From: Streptomyces sp. Ru71
GTDB taxonomy: Bacteria > Actinomycetota > Actinomycetes > Streptomycetales > Streptomycetaceae
NCBI RefSeq assembly: GCF_002920535.1
Contig: NZ_PQSS01000020.1
Location: forward strand, 43,148-107,147
Direction: 5' to 3'
Length of the DNA: 64,000 nt
The stretch's first letter is position 1; each line of letters starts with the position of its first letter. The notes below the pieces were generated by a model, which searched no databases, was not told the DNA's origin, and worked only from the letters and a program-made list of their open reading frames with translations. A program made the translations under genes and the position numbers. Below are positions 26,252 through 36,344 of the stretch, in pieces.

Positions 26252-27252
26252 CCGGCCACGTCGTCGTCGAGGCGCCCGGCGAGCACCGGCTCGCCGAGCA
26301 CACGCCGCGCGCACCGCAGGCCGGCGAGGCGCTGGTGCGGGTGCACTCGGTGGGGATCTGCGGCAGCGACCGCGAGGTGTTCCAGGGCAACCGGCCCGAG
26401 GGGTACGTCCGCTACCCGCTGACGCCCGGTCACGAGTGGTCCGGCACCGTCGAAGCCGTGGGATCCGGGGTCCCCGGGGGCCTGGTCGGCCGAAAGGTGG
26501 TCGGCGAGGGCTTTCGCAACTGCCAGGTGTGCGACCGCTGTCACGCCGGTGAGACCACGCTGTGCAGCGCCGGCTACGAGGAGACCGGGTTCACCCAGCC
26601 CGGTGCCATGGCGCCGACGCTGACCCTGCCCGCCCGGCTGCTGCACGTGCTGCCCGACGACGCCGATCTGACGGCCGCCGCGCTGCTGGAGCCGGCCGCC
26701 TGCGTCGCGGCCGCCGCGCTCAAGGCGAACGCCCGGCCCGGTGAGCGGGTCGCGGTGGTCGGCACCGGGACGCTCGGCATGTTCGCCGTGCAGTTCCTGC
26801 GGGCCGGCTCCCCGGCCGAGCTGCTGACCGTGGGCACGCGCAGGGACCGGGAGGCGCTGGCGCGGCAGTTCGGCGCCACCGACTTCCGCACCAAGGAGGA
26901 GGAGCTTCCCGGCGACTTCGACGTCGTGATCGAGACCGCCGGGTCCGCGGACGCGGCCCGTACGGCCGCCGCGCTGCTGCGGCGGGGCGGGCGGCTGGTG
27001 CTGACCGGTATCCCGGCGCCGGGCGCGGGCGGGCTCGACCCGACCGATCTCGTCGTACGGCAGCTGGAGGTGCACACCGTCTTCGGGGCGCCGCCGGACG
27101 CCTGGGCGCACACCGTGCGGGTGTTCGCCGCCGGACTGCTGGACCCGGTGCCGCTGGTGACGCACGAGCTGCCGCTGGCCGAGTTCCCGCGGGCCATGGA
27201 GCTGGTGGGGTCGGGCGATCCGAAGGTGGGCAAGGTTCTTCTGCATCCGTAG
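26248..27252 (+). CDS. zinc-dependent alcohol dehydrogenase (MDR family)
   Basis: The 334-residue product is coupled to the dehydratase by a GTGA overlap. The catalytic zinc site is in VHSVGICGSDRE and TPGHEWSG. The structural zinc cysteines appear as NCQVCDRCHAGETTLC, and the NAD fold is VAVVGTGTLGMFAVQFL. It fits sorbitol, galactitol or sugar-acid dehydrogenases and probably oxidises the sugar, polyol or acid handled by the neighbouring dehydratase. Confidence 0.88.
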   Translation: MTGHVVVEAPGEHRLAEHTPRAPQAGEALVRVHSVGICGSDREVFQGNRPEGYVRYPLTPGHEWSGTVEAVGSGVPGGLVGRKVVGEGFRNCQVCDRCHAGETTLCSAGYEETGFTQPGAMAPTLTLPARLLHVLPDDADLTAAALLEPAACVAAAALKANARPGERVAVVGTGTLGMFAVQFLRAGSPAELLTVGTRRDREALARQFGATDFRTKEEELPGDFDVVIETAGSADAARTAAALLRRGGRLVLTGIPAPGAGGLDPTDLVVRQLEVHTVFGAPPDAWAHTVRVFAAGLLDPVPLVTHELPLAEFPRAMELVGSGDPKVGKVLLHP

Positions 27253-27354
27253 GCCGCTGCCGTGAGACGTACGCCGGTACGGGGGGCGACCTGACGGTCT
27301 TTCGTACCGGCGTACCACCACCCCCGTATGCCAACAGCCGCGAACCTCGTCCGA

Positions 27355-27365
27355 CATATCGAACG
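27355..27365. promoter_or_regulatory. CATATCGAACG box
   Basis: This is a one-mismatch version of the ATTTCGAACG box in the 151-bp gap before the TIM-barrel gene. The gap suggests a second promoter inside the sugar-acid gene group. Confidence 0.35.
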
Positions 27366-27403
27366 TCCAGGGCTTCTGGACACCAGGACTTTAAGGACAA
27401 CCT

Positions 27404-28372
27404 GTGACCGACGCTTCCGCCACGGCAGCCCGCCGGCCCGGTGAGCCCGCGCTCTCCGCGCTCGGCCTGGGCGCACCCGCCCCCGACCCCGCCGACGCCT
27501 CGCCGCACACCTTCCCCGGCGGCGGCCACTGGCGCACCGAGATCCCCTCGTGCGAGGGCCCCGAGGCGCTGTCGGTGGTGCTGAAGGAGGCCTCGCGGCT
27601 CGATGTGCCGATCCACCGCATCAGCCAGGGCAGCGGTGTGTGGATGCTGAGCGACGCCGAGATCACCGAGATGGCCGAGGCCACCGCCGAACGCGACATC
27701 GAGCTGTGTCTGTTCACCGGGCCGCGCGGCACCTGGGACATCGGCGGCTCGACCCGCACCGACTCGCGCGGGGCGGGGCTGCGCGCCCGGGGCCACGACG
27801 CCGTCGCCGGCTGCGTGGAGGACGCGGTCCGGGCCACCGAGCTGGGTGTGAAGTGCCTGCTGGTGGCCGACGAGGGCGTGCTGTGGACGCTGCACCGGGC
27901 GCGTGTCGAGGGCATCATCCCGGCCGACACGACCCTGAAGGTGTCGGCGCTGATCGGCCCCGTCAATCCGGCGTCGTACGCCGTCTACGAGCGGCTCGGC
28001 GCGGACTCGGTCAATGTGCCCAGCGACCTGACCCTGGACCATCTGACCGAGATCCGGAGGGCGTCCGCCGCGCCCATGGACATGTACATCGAGGCGCCGG
28101 ACGACCTCGGCGGCTACATCCGGATGTACGAGGTGGCCGAGCTGATCCGGCGCGGCGCCCCGCTGTATCTGAAGTTCGGCCTGTCCAAGGCGCCCGGGAT
28201 CTACCCCTACGGGCACCATCTGCGGGACGTCACGCTGGCCACCGCCAAGGAGCGGGTGCGGCGCGGCCGGCTGGCGCTGGACCTGCTGGCCCGGCACGGG
28301 GCCGGGGACGACATGGCCCCGCTCGGCTCCCGGCTGCCCGGCGATCTCCAGCGCTTCGAAACACGTTCATAA
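27404..28372 (+). CDS. TIM-barrel protein, U32-peptidase-like, function unclear
   Basis: This 322-residue protein starts at GTG 27404 after AAGGA. Alternating beta/alpha segments such as DVPIHRISQGSGVW, IELCLFTGP, GVKCLLVADEG, KVSALIGPVNP, ADSVNVPSDLT and PMDMYIEAPDDLGGY indicate a TIM barrel, and the overall pattern resembles U32-peptidase-like proteins. I do not recognise an aldolase lysine, although an aldolase would fit the pathway. It precedes the ABC importer genes. A TTCGAA and AT-rich stretch overlaps its last codons. Confidence 0.6.
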   Translation: MTDASATAARRPGEPALSALGLGAPAPDPADASPHTFPGGGHWRTEIPSCEGPEALSVVLKEASRLDVPIHRISQGSGVWMLSDAEITEMAEATAERDIELCLFTGPRGTWDIGGSTRTDSRGAGLRARGHDAVAGCVEDAVRATELGVKCLLVADEGVLWTLHRARVEGIIPADTTLKVSALIGPVNPASYAVYERLGADSVNVPSDLTLDHLTEIRRASAAPMDMYIEAPDDLGGYIRMYEVAELIRRGAPLYLKFGLSKAPGIYPYGHHLRDVTLATAKERVRRGRLALDLLARHGAGDDMAPLGSRLPGDLQRFETRS

Positions 28373-28537
28373 ATTTTCGCAACCCCCTCTTCACAGAAGA
28401 CGACGGAGCCGAACACAATCCCACACGACTGTTCGTCGGCCCCCGCACCACCCACCGTTCGCCGGTGCCCCAGTACCACTCCTGACAGCGTTGCCGCACA
28501 GCCGCAGTCGGCCGTGCTCGACATCAAGGAAGATGAC

Positions 28538-29644
28538 ATGCGCAACCGCAGAGCCGCACTGACCGCGATAGCCGGTACCGCCTCGCTCGCCCTCGCCCTG
28601 ACCGCCTGCGGCCAGAACGGCGAGGGAGGCAGCAAGGAGGACTCGGGATCCGCCAAGGGAGGCACCATCGGCATCGCGATGCCGACGAAGTCCTCCGAGC
28701 GGTGGATCGCCGACGGCAACAACGTCAAGAAGGACCTGGAGTCCAAGGGCTTCAAGACCAAGCTGGTCTACGGGGAGGACGACCCCGACCAGCAGGTCTC
28801 CCAGATCGAGAACCTGATCACCCAGGGCGTGAAGGCCCTCATCGTCGCCGCCATCGACAACAAGTCCCTGGGCAACGTGCTGCAGCAGGCCAAGGACGCG
28901 AACATCCCGGTCATCGCCTACGACCGGCTCATCCTCGGCACGCCGAACGTCGACTACTACGCCTCGTTCGACAACGAGAAGGTCGGCCGGCTCCAGGCGA
29001 CCTACATCGCCGACAAGCTGGGCCTGAGTAGCGGCAAGGGCCCCTTCAACATCGAGCTGTTCGCCGGCTCCAACGACGACAACAACACCAAGTACTTCTT
29101 CAACGGCGCGATGAGCGTGCTGAAGCCGTACATCGACTCCAAGAAGCTCGTCGTGCGCTCCGGGCAGACCTCGCTCAACCAGGTCACCACGCTGCGCTGG
29201 GACGGCGCCACCGCCCAGCGGCGCATGGACGACATCCTCACCAAGTCCTACAAGAGCGCCCGCGTCGACGCCGTCCTCTCCCCCTACGACGGCATCTCCA
29301 TCGGCATCCTCTCCGCCCTGAAGTCCGACGGCTACGGCTCGGCCGGCAAGCCGCTGCCGGTCCTCACCGGCCAGGACGCCGAGCTGGCCTCGGTGAAGTC
29401 GATCATCGCGGGCCAGCAGACGCAGACCGTCTACAAGGACACCCGGGAGCTGGCCAAGGTCGCCTCGAACATGGTCGAGGCCGTGCTGAACGGCAAGAAG
29501 CCCGAGGTCAACGACACCAAGACCTACGACAACGGCGCCAAGGTCGTGCCCGCCTACCTGCTGCAGCCGGTGAGCGTCGACAAGACCAACTACGACAAGG
29601 TCCTGGTCGCGGGCGGCTACTACACCGCCGGCCAGCTCAAGTAA
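28538..29644 (+). CDS. chvE: monosaccharide ABC importer, substrate-binding lipoprotein (ChvE type)
   Basis: The 368-residue lipoprotein has lipobox LALTACGQ. The periplasmic-binding fold of the ribose/galactose/xylose type is clear: [41 protein letters not shown] and VLTGQDAEL. It delivers a monosaccharide to MmsA/MmsB. The start ATG 28538 follows AAGGAAG. The ChvE/XylF subclass usually binds xylose, arabinose, galactose or glucose, which fits the epimerase and arabinan genes nearby. Confidence 0.9.
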   Translation: MRNRRAALTAIAGTASLALALTACGQNGEGGSKEDSGSAKGGTIGIAMPTKSSERWIADGNNVKKDLESKGFKTKLVYGEDDPDQQVSQIENLITQGVKALIVAAIDNKSLGNVLQQAKDANIPVIAYDRLILGTPNVDYYASFDNEKVGRLQATYIADKLGLSSGKGPFNIELFAGSNDDNNTKYFFNGAMSVLKPYIDSKKLVVRSGQTSLNQVTTLRWDGATAQRRMDDILTKSYKSARVDAVLSPYDGISIGILSALKSDGYGSAGKPLPVLTGQDAELASVKSIIAGQQTQTVYKDTRELAKVASNMVEAVLNGKKPEVNDTKTYDNGAKVVPAYLLQPVSVDKTNYDKVLVAGGYYTAGQLK

Positions 29645-29676
29645 CCGGGCACCCACACGGATTGGAAGGCACGACC

Positions 29677-31227
29677 ATGGCGGGACCCGTCCTGGAAATG
29701 CGCTCGATCGTCAAGACCTTTCCCGGTGTCAAAGCGCTGTCGGACGTCACGCTGACCGTCCGCCAGGGCGAGGTCCACGCCATCTGCGGGGAGAACGGCG
29801 CCGGGAAGTCGACCCTGATGAAGGTGCTCTCCGGCGTCCACCCGTACGGCAGCTACGAGGGCGACATCCTCTTCGAGGGAGAGCTCTGCCGCTTCAAGGA
29901 CATCCGGGCCAGCGAGCAGCACGGCATCGTCATCATCCACCAGGAGCTGGCGCTGGTGCCGTATCTGTCCATCGCGGAGAACATCTTCCTCGGCAACGAG
30001 CACGCCAAGCGCGGCCTGATCAACTGGAACGACACCCTGCGGCACGCCACCGAGCTGCTGCGCCGCGTCGGCCTCGACGAGCACCCCGAGACCCGCGTCG
30101 CCGACATCGGGGTGGGCAAGCAGCAGCTGGTGGAGATCGCCAAGGCGCTGTCGAAGAAGGTGAAGCTGCTCATCCTCGACGAGCCGACCGCGGCGCTCAA
30201 CGACGAGGACAGCGGCAAGCTCCTCGACCTGATCCTGCAGCTGAAGGACCAGGGCATCACCTCGATCATCATTTCCCACAAGCTCAACGAGATCCGCAAG
30301 GTCGCCGACTCCGTCACGATCATCCGCGACGGCCGCTCCATCGAGACGCTCGACGTGGCGGCGGCCGAGACCACCGAGGACCGCATCATCAGCGGCATGG
30401 TCGGCCGCGACCTCGACAACCGCTTCCCCGAGCGCACCCCGCACCACCCGGAGGAAGGCACCGCGCCGGCCCTGGAGATCCGCAACTGGACCGTGCACCA
30501 CCCGATCGACCAGCAGCGCAAGGTCGTCGACGACGTGTCGATCCAGGTGCGCCGCGGGGAGATCGTCGGCATCGCGGGCCTGATGGGGGCCGGCCGCACC
30601 GAGCTGGCGATGAGCGTCTTCGGCCGCACCTACGGCCGCTACGCGGGCGGCACGGTCCTGAAGGACGGCAAGGAGATCCGCACCAAGACCGTCGCGGAGG
30701 CGGTCGCGCACGGCATCGCGTACGTCACCGAGGACCGCAAGCACTACGGCCTGAACCTGATCGACACGATCAACCGCAACATCTCGCTGACCGCGCTGAA
30801 GAAGGTCGCCCGGCGGGGCGTGGTCGACGAGCACGAGGAGCGCCAGGTCGCCGAGGGCTTCCGCAAGTCCATGAACATCAAGGCGCCGACCGTGTTCGAA
30901 CCGGTGGGCAAGCTGTCCGGCGGCAACCAGCAGAAGGTCGTCCTCAGCAAGTGGATCTTCGCCGGCCCCGATGTGCTGATCCTGGACGAACCGACCCGCG
31001 GCATCGACGTCGGCGCCAAGTACGAGATCTACACGGTCATCGACCAGCTGGCCGCGCAGGGCAAGGCGGTCGTCTTCATCTCCTCCGAACTGCCCGAACT
31101 GCTCGGCATGTGCGACCGGATCTACACCATGGCCGCCGGCCGGCTCACCGGCGAGGTCCCCCGGGCCGAGGCCACGCAGGAAGTGCTGATGCGCCGTATG
31201 ACGAAGGACAAAGAGGTAACGCGATGA
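29677..31227 (+). CDS. mmsA: monosaccharide ABC importer, ATP-binding protein (MmsA/XylG type)
   Basis: The 516-residue protein is a tandem ABC ATPase. Domain 1 has Walker [10 protein letters not shown], Walker [12 protein letters not shown] and a degenerate signature ([13 protein letters not shown]). Domain 2 has an altered Walker A (GLMGAGRTE) but a proper signature [14 protein letters not shown] and Walker [12 protein letters not shown]. This split is normal for the sugar (MglA/XylG) class. The start is ATG 29677 after GGAAGG. The stop overlaps the permease start by ATGA. Confidence 0.93.
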   Translation: MAGPVLEMRSIVKTFPGVKALSDVTLTVRQGEVHAICGENGAGKSTLMKVLSGVHPYGSYEGDILFEGELCRFKDIRASEQHGIVIIHQELALVPYLSIAENIFLGNEHAKRGLINWNDTLRHATELLRRVGLDEHPETRVADIGVGKQQLVEIAKALSKKVKLLILDEPTAALNDEDSGKLLDLILQLKDQGITSIIISHKLNEIRKVADSVTIIRDGRSIETLDVAAAETTEDRIISGMVGRDLDNRFPERTPHHPEEGTAPALEIRNWTVHHPIDQQRKVVDDVSIQVRRGEIVGIAGLMGAGRTELAMSVFGRTYGRYAGGTVLKDGKEIRTKTVAEAVAHGIAYVTEDRKHYGLNLIDTINRNISLTALKKVARRGVVDEHEERQVAEGFRKSMNIKAPTVFEPVGKLSGGNQQKVVLSKWIFAGPDVLILDEPTRGIDVGAKYEIYTVIDQLAAQGKAVVFISSELPELLGMCDRIYTMAAGRLTGEVPRAEATQEVLMRRMTKDKEVTR

Positions 31228-32468
31228 GCACCGAAGTGACCAAGAGCCCGGTCGCCGCCCCGCCGGGCGCGGGGGGCGGCGGCGCCCCGGGTGAGAACCT
31301 GCTCCAGCTGGTGATCGGCGGTCTGCGCCGCAACATGCGGCAGTACGGCATGCTGCTCGCGCTCGGTCTGATCGTCGCCGTCTTCGCGGTGTGGACCGAC
31401 GGCGACCTGCTGCTGCCGCGCAACGTCTCCAACCTGGTCCTGCAGAACAGCTATGTGCTGATCCTCGCGATCGGCATGATGCTGGTGATCATCGCGGGCC
31501 ACATCGACCTGTCGGTCGGCTCGGTCACGGCGTTCGTGGGCGCCTTCGCGGCCGTCCTGACCGTGGAACACCATGTGGCCTGGCCCGTCGCCGTGGTGCT
31601 GTGCCTGCTGGCGGGCGCGGTCGCCGGCGCGGTGCAGGGCTACTTCATCGCCTACCTCGGCATACCGTCGTTCATCGTCACCCTGGCCGGCATGCTGATC
31701 TTCCGCGGCTTCACGGAGATCCTGCTGGAGGGCCAGACCCTCGGCCCCTTCCCGAACGGCCTGCAGAAGATCGGCAACGGCTTCCTGCCGGAGACCGGCC
31801 CGAACACCAACTACCACAACATCACCCTGCTGCTGGGGCTTGCGCTGATCGTCTTCACGGTCGTCCAGGAGGTCCGCGACCGCCGCCGCCAGCAGGAGTT
31901 CTCGCTGGACGTGGTCCCGCGCAACCTCTTCCTGCTCAAGCTGACGGCCATCGTCGCCGCGATCCTCGTCGTCACGATGCTGCTCGCCAGCTACAAGGGC
32001 GCTCCGATCGTGCTGCTGATCCTGGGCGCGCTGGTGGTGGGCTACGGCTACGTCATGCGCAACTCGGTGTTCGGCCGGCACATCTACGCCATCGGCGGCA
32101 ACCTGCCCGCGGCGAAGCTGTCCGGCGTCAAGGACAAGAAGGTCACCTTCTTCGTCTTCCTGAACATGGGCGCGCTCGCGGCCCTGGCGGGACTGGCGAT
32201 CGCCGCCCGCCTGAACGCGGCCTCCCCGAAGGCGGGCCTGAACTACGAACTTGAGGCGATCGCCTCGGCGTTCATCGGCGGCGCGTCCATGAGCGGCGGT
32301 GTGGGCACCGTGCTCGGCGCGATCATCGGCGGTCTCGTCCTCGGCGTGCTGAACAACGGCATGAACCTCCTGAGCGTCGGCACCGACTGGCAGCAGGTCA
32401 TCAAGGGGTTCGCCCTGCTGGCGGCGGTCGGCTTCGACGTGTGGAACAAGCGCAAGTCCGGTTCGTGA
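31224..32468 (+). CDS. mmsB: monosaccharide ABC importer, permease (MmsB/XylH type)
   Basis: The 414-residue integral membrane protein has an Ala/Gly/Pro-rich cytoplasmic N-terminus, then about ten membrane segments. Family marks are [37 protein letters not shown] and the C-terminal [20 protein letters not shown]. It is translationally coupled to mmsA through ATGA. A strong hairpin lies directly after the stop. Confidence 0.93.
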   Translation: MSTEVTKSPVAAPPGAGGGGAPGENLLQLVIGGLRRNMRQYGMLLALGLIVAVFAVWTDGDLLLPRNVSNLVLQNSYVLILAIGMMLVIIAGHIDLSVGSVTAFVGAFAAVLTVEHHVAWPVAVVLCLLAGAVAGAVQGYFIAYLGIPSFIVTLAGMLIFRGFTEILLEGQTLGPFPNGLQKIGNGFLPETGPNTNYHNITLLLGLALIVFTVVQEVRDRRRQQEFSLDVVPRNLFLLKLTAIVAAILVVTMLLASYKGAPIVLLILGALVVGYGYVMRNSVFGRHIYAIGGNLPAAKLSGVKDKKVTFFVFLNMGALAALAGLAIAARLNAASPKAGLNYELEAIASAFIGGASMSGGVGTVLGAIIGGLVLGVLNNGMNLLSVGTDWQQVIKGFALLAAVGFDVWNKRKSGS

Positions 32469-32476
32469 GTCAACCG

Positions 32477-32502
32477 GGGCCCCGCTCACCGGAGCGGGGC
32501 CC
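32477..32502 (+). terminator. terminator or processing hairpin after mmsB
   Basis: A perfect 11-bp stem (GGGCCCCGCTC with GAGCGGGGCCC) around ACCG is followed by TCTCCTT. It separates the importer from the mutarotase gene 29 bp later and could lower read-through. Confidence 0.75.
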
Positions 32503-32530
32503 TCTCCTTATCCGTCAAGGAGCCGCACCT

Positions 32531-33694
32531 ATGGAACTGAACAGACGCACGGTCATCGCCTCGGCAGCGGCGGCGGGCATCGCCGCGTCGGCACTCGGCG
32601 GCACGGCCGAGGCCGCGCCCGGGGCCGCCTCGCACGGGCGCAGGCCGGTGAAGGAGCACTTCGGCACGCTCGCCGACGGCACGAAGGTGTACCGCTGGTC
32701 CCTGGAGAACGGCGGCACCGCCCTGAAGGTGCTGTCCTACGGCGGCATCGTCCAGTCCCTGGAGATCCCCGACCGGCACGGCCGCCGCGCCAACGTCTCC
32801 CTGGGCTTCGACAGCCTCGACGACTACGTGGCGTCCAGCCCGTACTTCGGCGCCCTGATCGGCCGCTACGGCAACCGCATCGCCAAGGGCCGCTTCACCC
32901 TGGACGGCAAGACCTACCAGCTGTCCGTCAACGACGGCGACAACAGCCTGCACGGCGGGGCCAAGGGCTTCGACAAGCGGGTGTGGGACGTGGAGCCCTT
33001 CGTGTCCGGCTCCGACGTCGGCCTGCGGCTGCACCACACCAGCGTCGACGGCGACATGGGCTACCCGGGCACGCTGCGGGCGACCGTGACGTACACGCTC
33101 ACCCGGGGCGGCGACTGGATCATCGACTACGAGGCCACCACCGACAAGGCCACCGTCGTCAACCTCACCAGCCACGTCTACTGGAACCTGGCCGGCGAGG
33201 GCAGCGGCAGCATCGAGGACCACGAACTGCAGATCGCCGCCGCCCGGTACACCCCCACCGACGCGGGCCTGATCCCCACCGGCGAGCTGGCGAAGGTCGC
33301 GGGCACCCCCTTCGACTTCCGCCGCGCCAAGCCGGTCGGCCGGGACATCCGGGCCGGCCATCCGCAGCAGGTCCTGGCCAAGGGCTACGACCACAACTGG
33401 GTGCTGGACAAGGGCATCACCGCCGAACCCGAGCACATAGCCACCCTGCGCGACCCTGCCTCCGGCCGCACCCTGCGGATCGCCACCGACCAGCCGGGCC
33501 TGCAGTTCTACTCCGGCAACTTCCTCGACGGCACCCTGACGGGCACCAGCGGCCGCACCTACCGCCAGGGCGACGCGCTGTGCCTGGAGACGCAGCACTT
33601 CCCGGACTCCCCGAACCAGCCGGCGTTCCCCTCGACGGTGCTGCGCCCGGGCGAGACGTACCGAACACGCACGGTCCACCGCTTCTCCGCCTGA
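32531..33694 (+). CDS. secreted aldose 1-epimerase (galactose mutarotase) with a Tat signal
   Basis: The 387-residue product starts at ATG 32531 after AAGGAG. The N-terminus NRRTVIASAAAAG is a twin-arginine signal ending near GTAEAAPG, so the enzyme is exported folded. The catalytic domain mirrors the cytoplasmic copy at 8407: NRIAKGRFTLDG, NSLHGGAKGFDKRVW, VVNLTSHVYWNLAGEG and LCLETQHFPDSPNQP. It likely mutarotates free sugars outside the cell before uptake by the importer encoded just upstream. Confidence 0.92.
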   Translation: MELNRRTVIASAAAAGIAASALGGTAEAAPGAASHGRRPVKEHFGTLADGTKVYRWSLENGGTALKVLSYGGIVQSLEIPDRHGRRANVSLGFDSLDDYVASSPYFGALIGRYGNRIAKGRFTLDGKTYQLSVNDGDNSLHGGAKGFDKRVWDVEPFVSGSDVGLRLHHTSVDGDMGYPGTLRATVTYTLTRGGDWIIDYEATTDKATVVNLTSHVYWNLAGEGSGSIEDHELQIAAARYTPTDAGLIPTGELAKVAGTPFDFRRAKPVGRDIRAGHPQQVLAKGYDHNWVLDKGITAEPEHIATLRDPASGRTLRIATDQPGLQFYSGNFLDGTLTGTSGRTYRQGDALCLETQHFPDSPNQPAFPSTVLRPGETYRTRTVHRFSA

Positions 33695-33746
33695 AACCGG
33701 TGACGGCGCACCGGAGTTGAACGGCGCCCCGCCGTCCTGCGTACTC

Positions 33747-33782
33747 AAGGGCGGCCCGTGCTCCCCCGCACGGGCCGCCCTT
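33747..33782 (+). terminator. very strong hairpin terminator
   Basis: A perfect 15-bp stem (33747-33761 with 33768-33782) encloses six pyrimidines. It ends the importer/mutarotase group and makes an upstream TTG (33781) unlikely as the start of the next gene. Confidence 0.85.
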
Positions 33783-33798
33783 GGACACGGAGGTCCCC

Positions 33799-35193
33799 TT
33801 GGCAGACAACGTCACCTCGCTGTTCCGCAGCACCGCCGCGCACTCCCCCTCGATGGCGGCGCTGGCACGGGAGAGCGACGGGGCGGGACCGCTGGACTTC
33901 TGCATCCCCTGCAACCCGTACTTCCCCACCCCGGCGATGTTCGACGAGATGGCGTCCCGGCTGCGTGAGATCGTCACCTACTACCCGAGCAGCGCCGAGA
34001 CGATCACCGCCGAGCTGTGCGCGCTGCTCCAGCTGCCGCCGAGCTGCGTGGCGATGGGCAACGGCTCCACGGAGCTGATCACCTGGATCGACCATCTGCT
34101 GGTCCGCGAGTCCCTGGCGGTGCCGGTGCCCACCTTCGGCCGCTGGACCGACCAGCCGCTGGAGACCGGCAAACGCGTCGACATGTTCCCGCTGCAGGAG
34201 GCGGGCGGCTTCGCCCTCGACCTGTCCCGCTACGCCGAGTTCATCCGATCCCGGGGCACCCGCGTTGCGGTGATCTGCAACCCGAACAACCCCGACGGCG
34301 GCTACCAGCACAAACAGGCGCTCGTGCAGTTCCTGGACGCGATGGCGGACCTGGACCTGGTGGTCGTGGACGAGTCGTTCCTGGAGTTCGCCGACGCGGA
34401 GGCGGACCCGTCGGTCGTCCAGGAGGCCGTGCTGCGCCCGAACGTCATCGTCCTGCGCAGCCTGGGCAAGAACTTCGGCCTGCACGGCGTGCGCTTCGGC
34501 TATCTGGTGGCGAACCCGGCGCTGGCCGGGAAGGTGCGGGCGGCGCTGCCCAAGTGGAACCTCAACTCCTTCGCCGAGCACGTGGTGTTCATGCTCCGCG
34601 ACCACGGCACGGAGTACGCCCAGAGCCTCCAGCAGGTCCGCCGCGACCGCCTGGAGATGACGGCCGCGCTGTCGGCCCTGCCCGGCCTGACGGTCTACCC
34701 GTCCCAGGGCAACTTCCTCTTCGTGCGCCTGCCCGTGGGCGCCGAGGGCACCGTGGTCCGCGACCGGCTGCTCACCGAGCACCGGATCCTGGTCCGGGAG
34801 TGCGGCAACAAGATCGGTTCGTCCAGTCGCTTCCTGCGGCTCGTGGTGCGCCCCCAGGTGGACGTGCGTCGCCTGGTGTCCGGCCTGGAACAGGTGCTCT
34901 ACGGGACGTCCAGGAGGGGAGCCGCCGTGCCCGAGCTGGGCAACGGGACCAGCTACAGCTCGGGCACGGCGGCGGTGGACCGCCTGGTCGGCCAGACCAA
35001 CGGCGGCGGCGTGCCGCTGCCGCCGGCCCAGCCGTGGCCCCAGCCCCAGCCCCTGCCCACCCCGCCGGGGACACCGGCCCGCGGCGGCCTCACGGCGGCC
35101 CAGGTGCGCGGTACGACGGGCATGCCGGACGACCTGACGACGGCACCGGCGGCAGGCTGGCCCAACCCGGCCGGCATGGGGCGTGCGGGCTGA
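33799..35193 (+). CDS. PLP-dependent class I/II aminotransferase (histidinol-phosphate aminotransferase-like)
   Basis: The product has 464 residues from TTG 33799, which sits 5 bases after GGAGG. An in-frame TTG at 33781 lies inside the terminator stem and is less likely. The domain has FCIPCNPYFPTPAMFDEM, NGSTELI, CNPNNPDGGY, DESFLEFAD and the PLP lysine in LRSLGKNFGLHGVRFGY, so it should be active. After the enzyme domain a tail of about 85 residues follows, rich in Pro, Gly, Gln and Thr (PAQPWPQPQPLPTPP), which is unusual for the family. The substrate is unknown. Confidence 0.85.
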   Translation: MADNVTSLFRSTAAHSPSMAALARESDGAGPLDFCIPCNPYFPTPAMFDEMASRLREIVTYYPSSAETITAELCALLQLPPSCVAMGNGSTELITWIDHLLVRESLAVPVPTFGRWTDQPLETGKRVDMFPLQEAGGFALDLSRYAEFIRSRGTRVAVICNPNNPDGGYQHKQALVQFLDAMADLDLVVVDESFLEFADAEADPSVVQEAVLRPNVIVLRSLGKNFGLHGVRFGYLVANPALAGKVRAALPKWNLNSFAEHVVFMLRDHGTEYAQSLQQVRRDRLEMTAALSALPGLTVYPSQGNFLFVRLPVGAEGTVVRDRLLTEHRILVRECGNKIGSSSRFLRLVVRPQVDVRRLVSGLEQVLYGTSRRGAAVPELGNGTSYSSGTAAVDRLVGQTNGGGVPLPPAQPWPQPQPLPTPPGTPARGGLTAAQVRGTTGMPDDLTTAPAAGWPNPAGMGRAG

Positions 35194-35206
35194 GCCACGG
35201 GCCGCC

Positions 35207-36175
35207 TCAGTAGGCGACGGGCCAGCCGCTGCTCCAGTTCAGCAGGTTGACGCCGAGCTTCGGGGTGCCGTTGTCGTTGCCGTCGTAGTAGTGGTAGACG
35301 ATCAGGTCCCCGTCGACGTCGTTCATGATCGACTGTCCGCCCGGGCCGATGACGCTGCCGTGCGACTCCAGGACCGGGGTGCCGCCGTTGTTCATCAGCG
35401 CGACGCCGTTCTTGTCGTAGTACGGCCCGGTGACGGAGGTGGCCCGGCCGACCTTGACCTTGTAGGTGGAGCTGGTGCCGGCGCAGCAGGTGTCGTAGGA
35501 GGCGAAGAGGTAGTAGTACCCGCCCCGCTTGACGACGAAGGGCGCCTCGACGGCCTTGGTCCCGGTGGGCCGGGAGGCGAGGGAGTAGCGGGTGGTGTCC
35601 CCCGCGTACTGCTTCCCGGTGGACGGATCGATGCGGATCATCTTGATGCCGGTCCACCAGCTGCCGAAGGACAGCCACCACGTGCCGTCGTCGTCGACGA
35701 AGAGGTTGGGGTCGATGGCGTTGTAGTCGCTGGAGGTGGTGGAGGTGTAGACGATCCCGTAGTCGGTCCAGGAACCGGGCAGGCCGGTGGTGGACCCCGC
35801 GAGCCCGATCGCGGAGGTGTTGTAGCCGAACTTCGAGACGGCGTAGTACATCAGGTACTTGCCCCCGTGGTACGAGATGTCCGGCGCCCAGGCCTCGGTG
35901 TTGTACGACGCCCACCAGCCCGGCTTGGCGGAGAAGGCGTCGGCCCCGGCCGTGAAGGCGACCCGGTCGGCGGAGGTCCGGTAGGCCAGTCCGCCACCGG
36001 TGGCGTACAGCAGGTACCGCCCGGCGGACGTGCGGATCATCGACGGGTCGTGCACGACGGTACTGCCGGTGACGGTGCCGGGGTTGGGGTAGGCGGAGGC
36101 GGTCTGCGGAACGAGGGCCAGCAGGATCGCGGCGGGGACGGCGAGGAGGGCGGCTCTCCGGGACGTGCGGCTCAT
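35207..36175 (-). CDS. secreted GH43 arabinan endo-1,5-alpha-L-arabinosidase, copy 1
   Basis: The 322-residue product has a signal peptide (MSRTSRRAALLAVPAAIL to TASA). The GH43 five-bladed propeller residues are visible: catalytic base in VVHDPSMIRTSAG, the pKa-tuning Asp in NAIDPNLFVDDDGTWWLSFG and the acid in AVEAPFVVKRGGYYYLF. The TCCAGTSSTYKVKVGRA segment is shared with the second copy. It cleaves internal links of arabinan outside the cell. A TTTCGAAC box lies 37 bp upstream of the start. It is close in sequence to 39955-40920. Confidence 0.93.
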   Translation of the reverse strand: MSRTSRRAALLAVPAAILLALVPQTASAYPNPGTVTGSTVVHDPSMIRTSAGRYLLYATGGGLAYRTSADRVAFTAGADAFSAKPGWWASYNTEAWAPDISYHGGKYLMYYAVSKFGYNTSAIGLAGSTTGLPGSWTDYGIVYTSTTSSDYNAIDPNLFVDDDGTWWLSFGSWWTGIKMIRIDPSTGKQYAGDTTRYSLASRPTGTKAVEAPFVVKRGGYYYLFASYDTCCAGTSSTYKVKVGRATSVTGPYYDKNGVALMNNGGTPVLESHGSVIGPGGQSIMNDVDGDLIVYHYYDGNDNGTPKLGVNLLNWSSGWPVAY

Positions 36176-36211
36176 GGGGACGCTCCTTCGGTGGGGGCGC
36201 GTCGTTCGTGG

Positions 36212-36219
36212 TTTCGAAC
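36212..36219. promoter_or_regulatory. TTTCGAAC box upstream of GH43 copy 1
   Basis: GTTTCGAACA (36211-36220) matches the shared ATTTCGAACG box at eight positions and lies where an operator would be expected. Confidence 0.4.
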
Positions 36220-36293
36220 AACGGTCGCGTCATCGGACGGGACCGTAGAGTCCGACCCCCCGCGCGTCAATAACCCGCGCAGCAACGGAGGTT

Positions 36294-36334
36294 GGCCCCG
36301 CGGTCACCGCGCACGGGACGGTGACCGCGGGGCC
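36294..36334 (-). terminator. terminator after the DUF4360 gene
   Basis: A perfect 16-bp stem (36294-36309 with 36319-36334) with a 9-base loop begins 11 bp past the DUF4360 stop and isolates the GH43 promoter. Confidence 0.8.
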
Positions 36335-36344
36335 CCGCGCCGGC

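Noticed and set aside
33781..33798. TTG 33781 as start of the aminotransferase
   Set aside because: It lies in the stem of a strong terminator; TTG 33799 has GGAGG at correct spacing.
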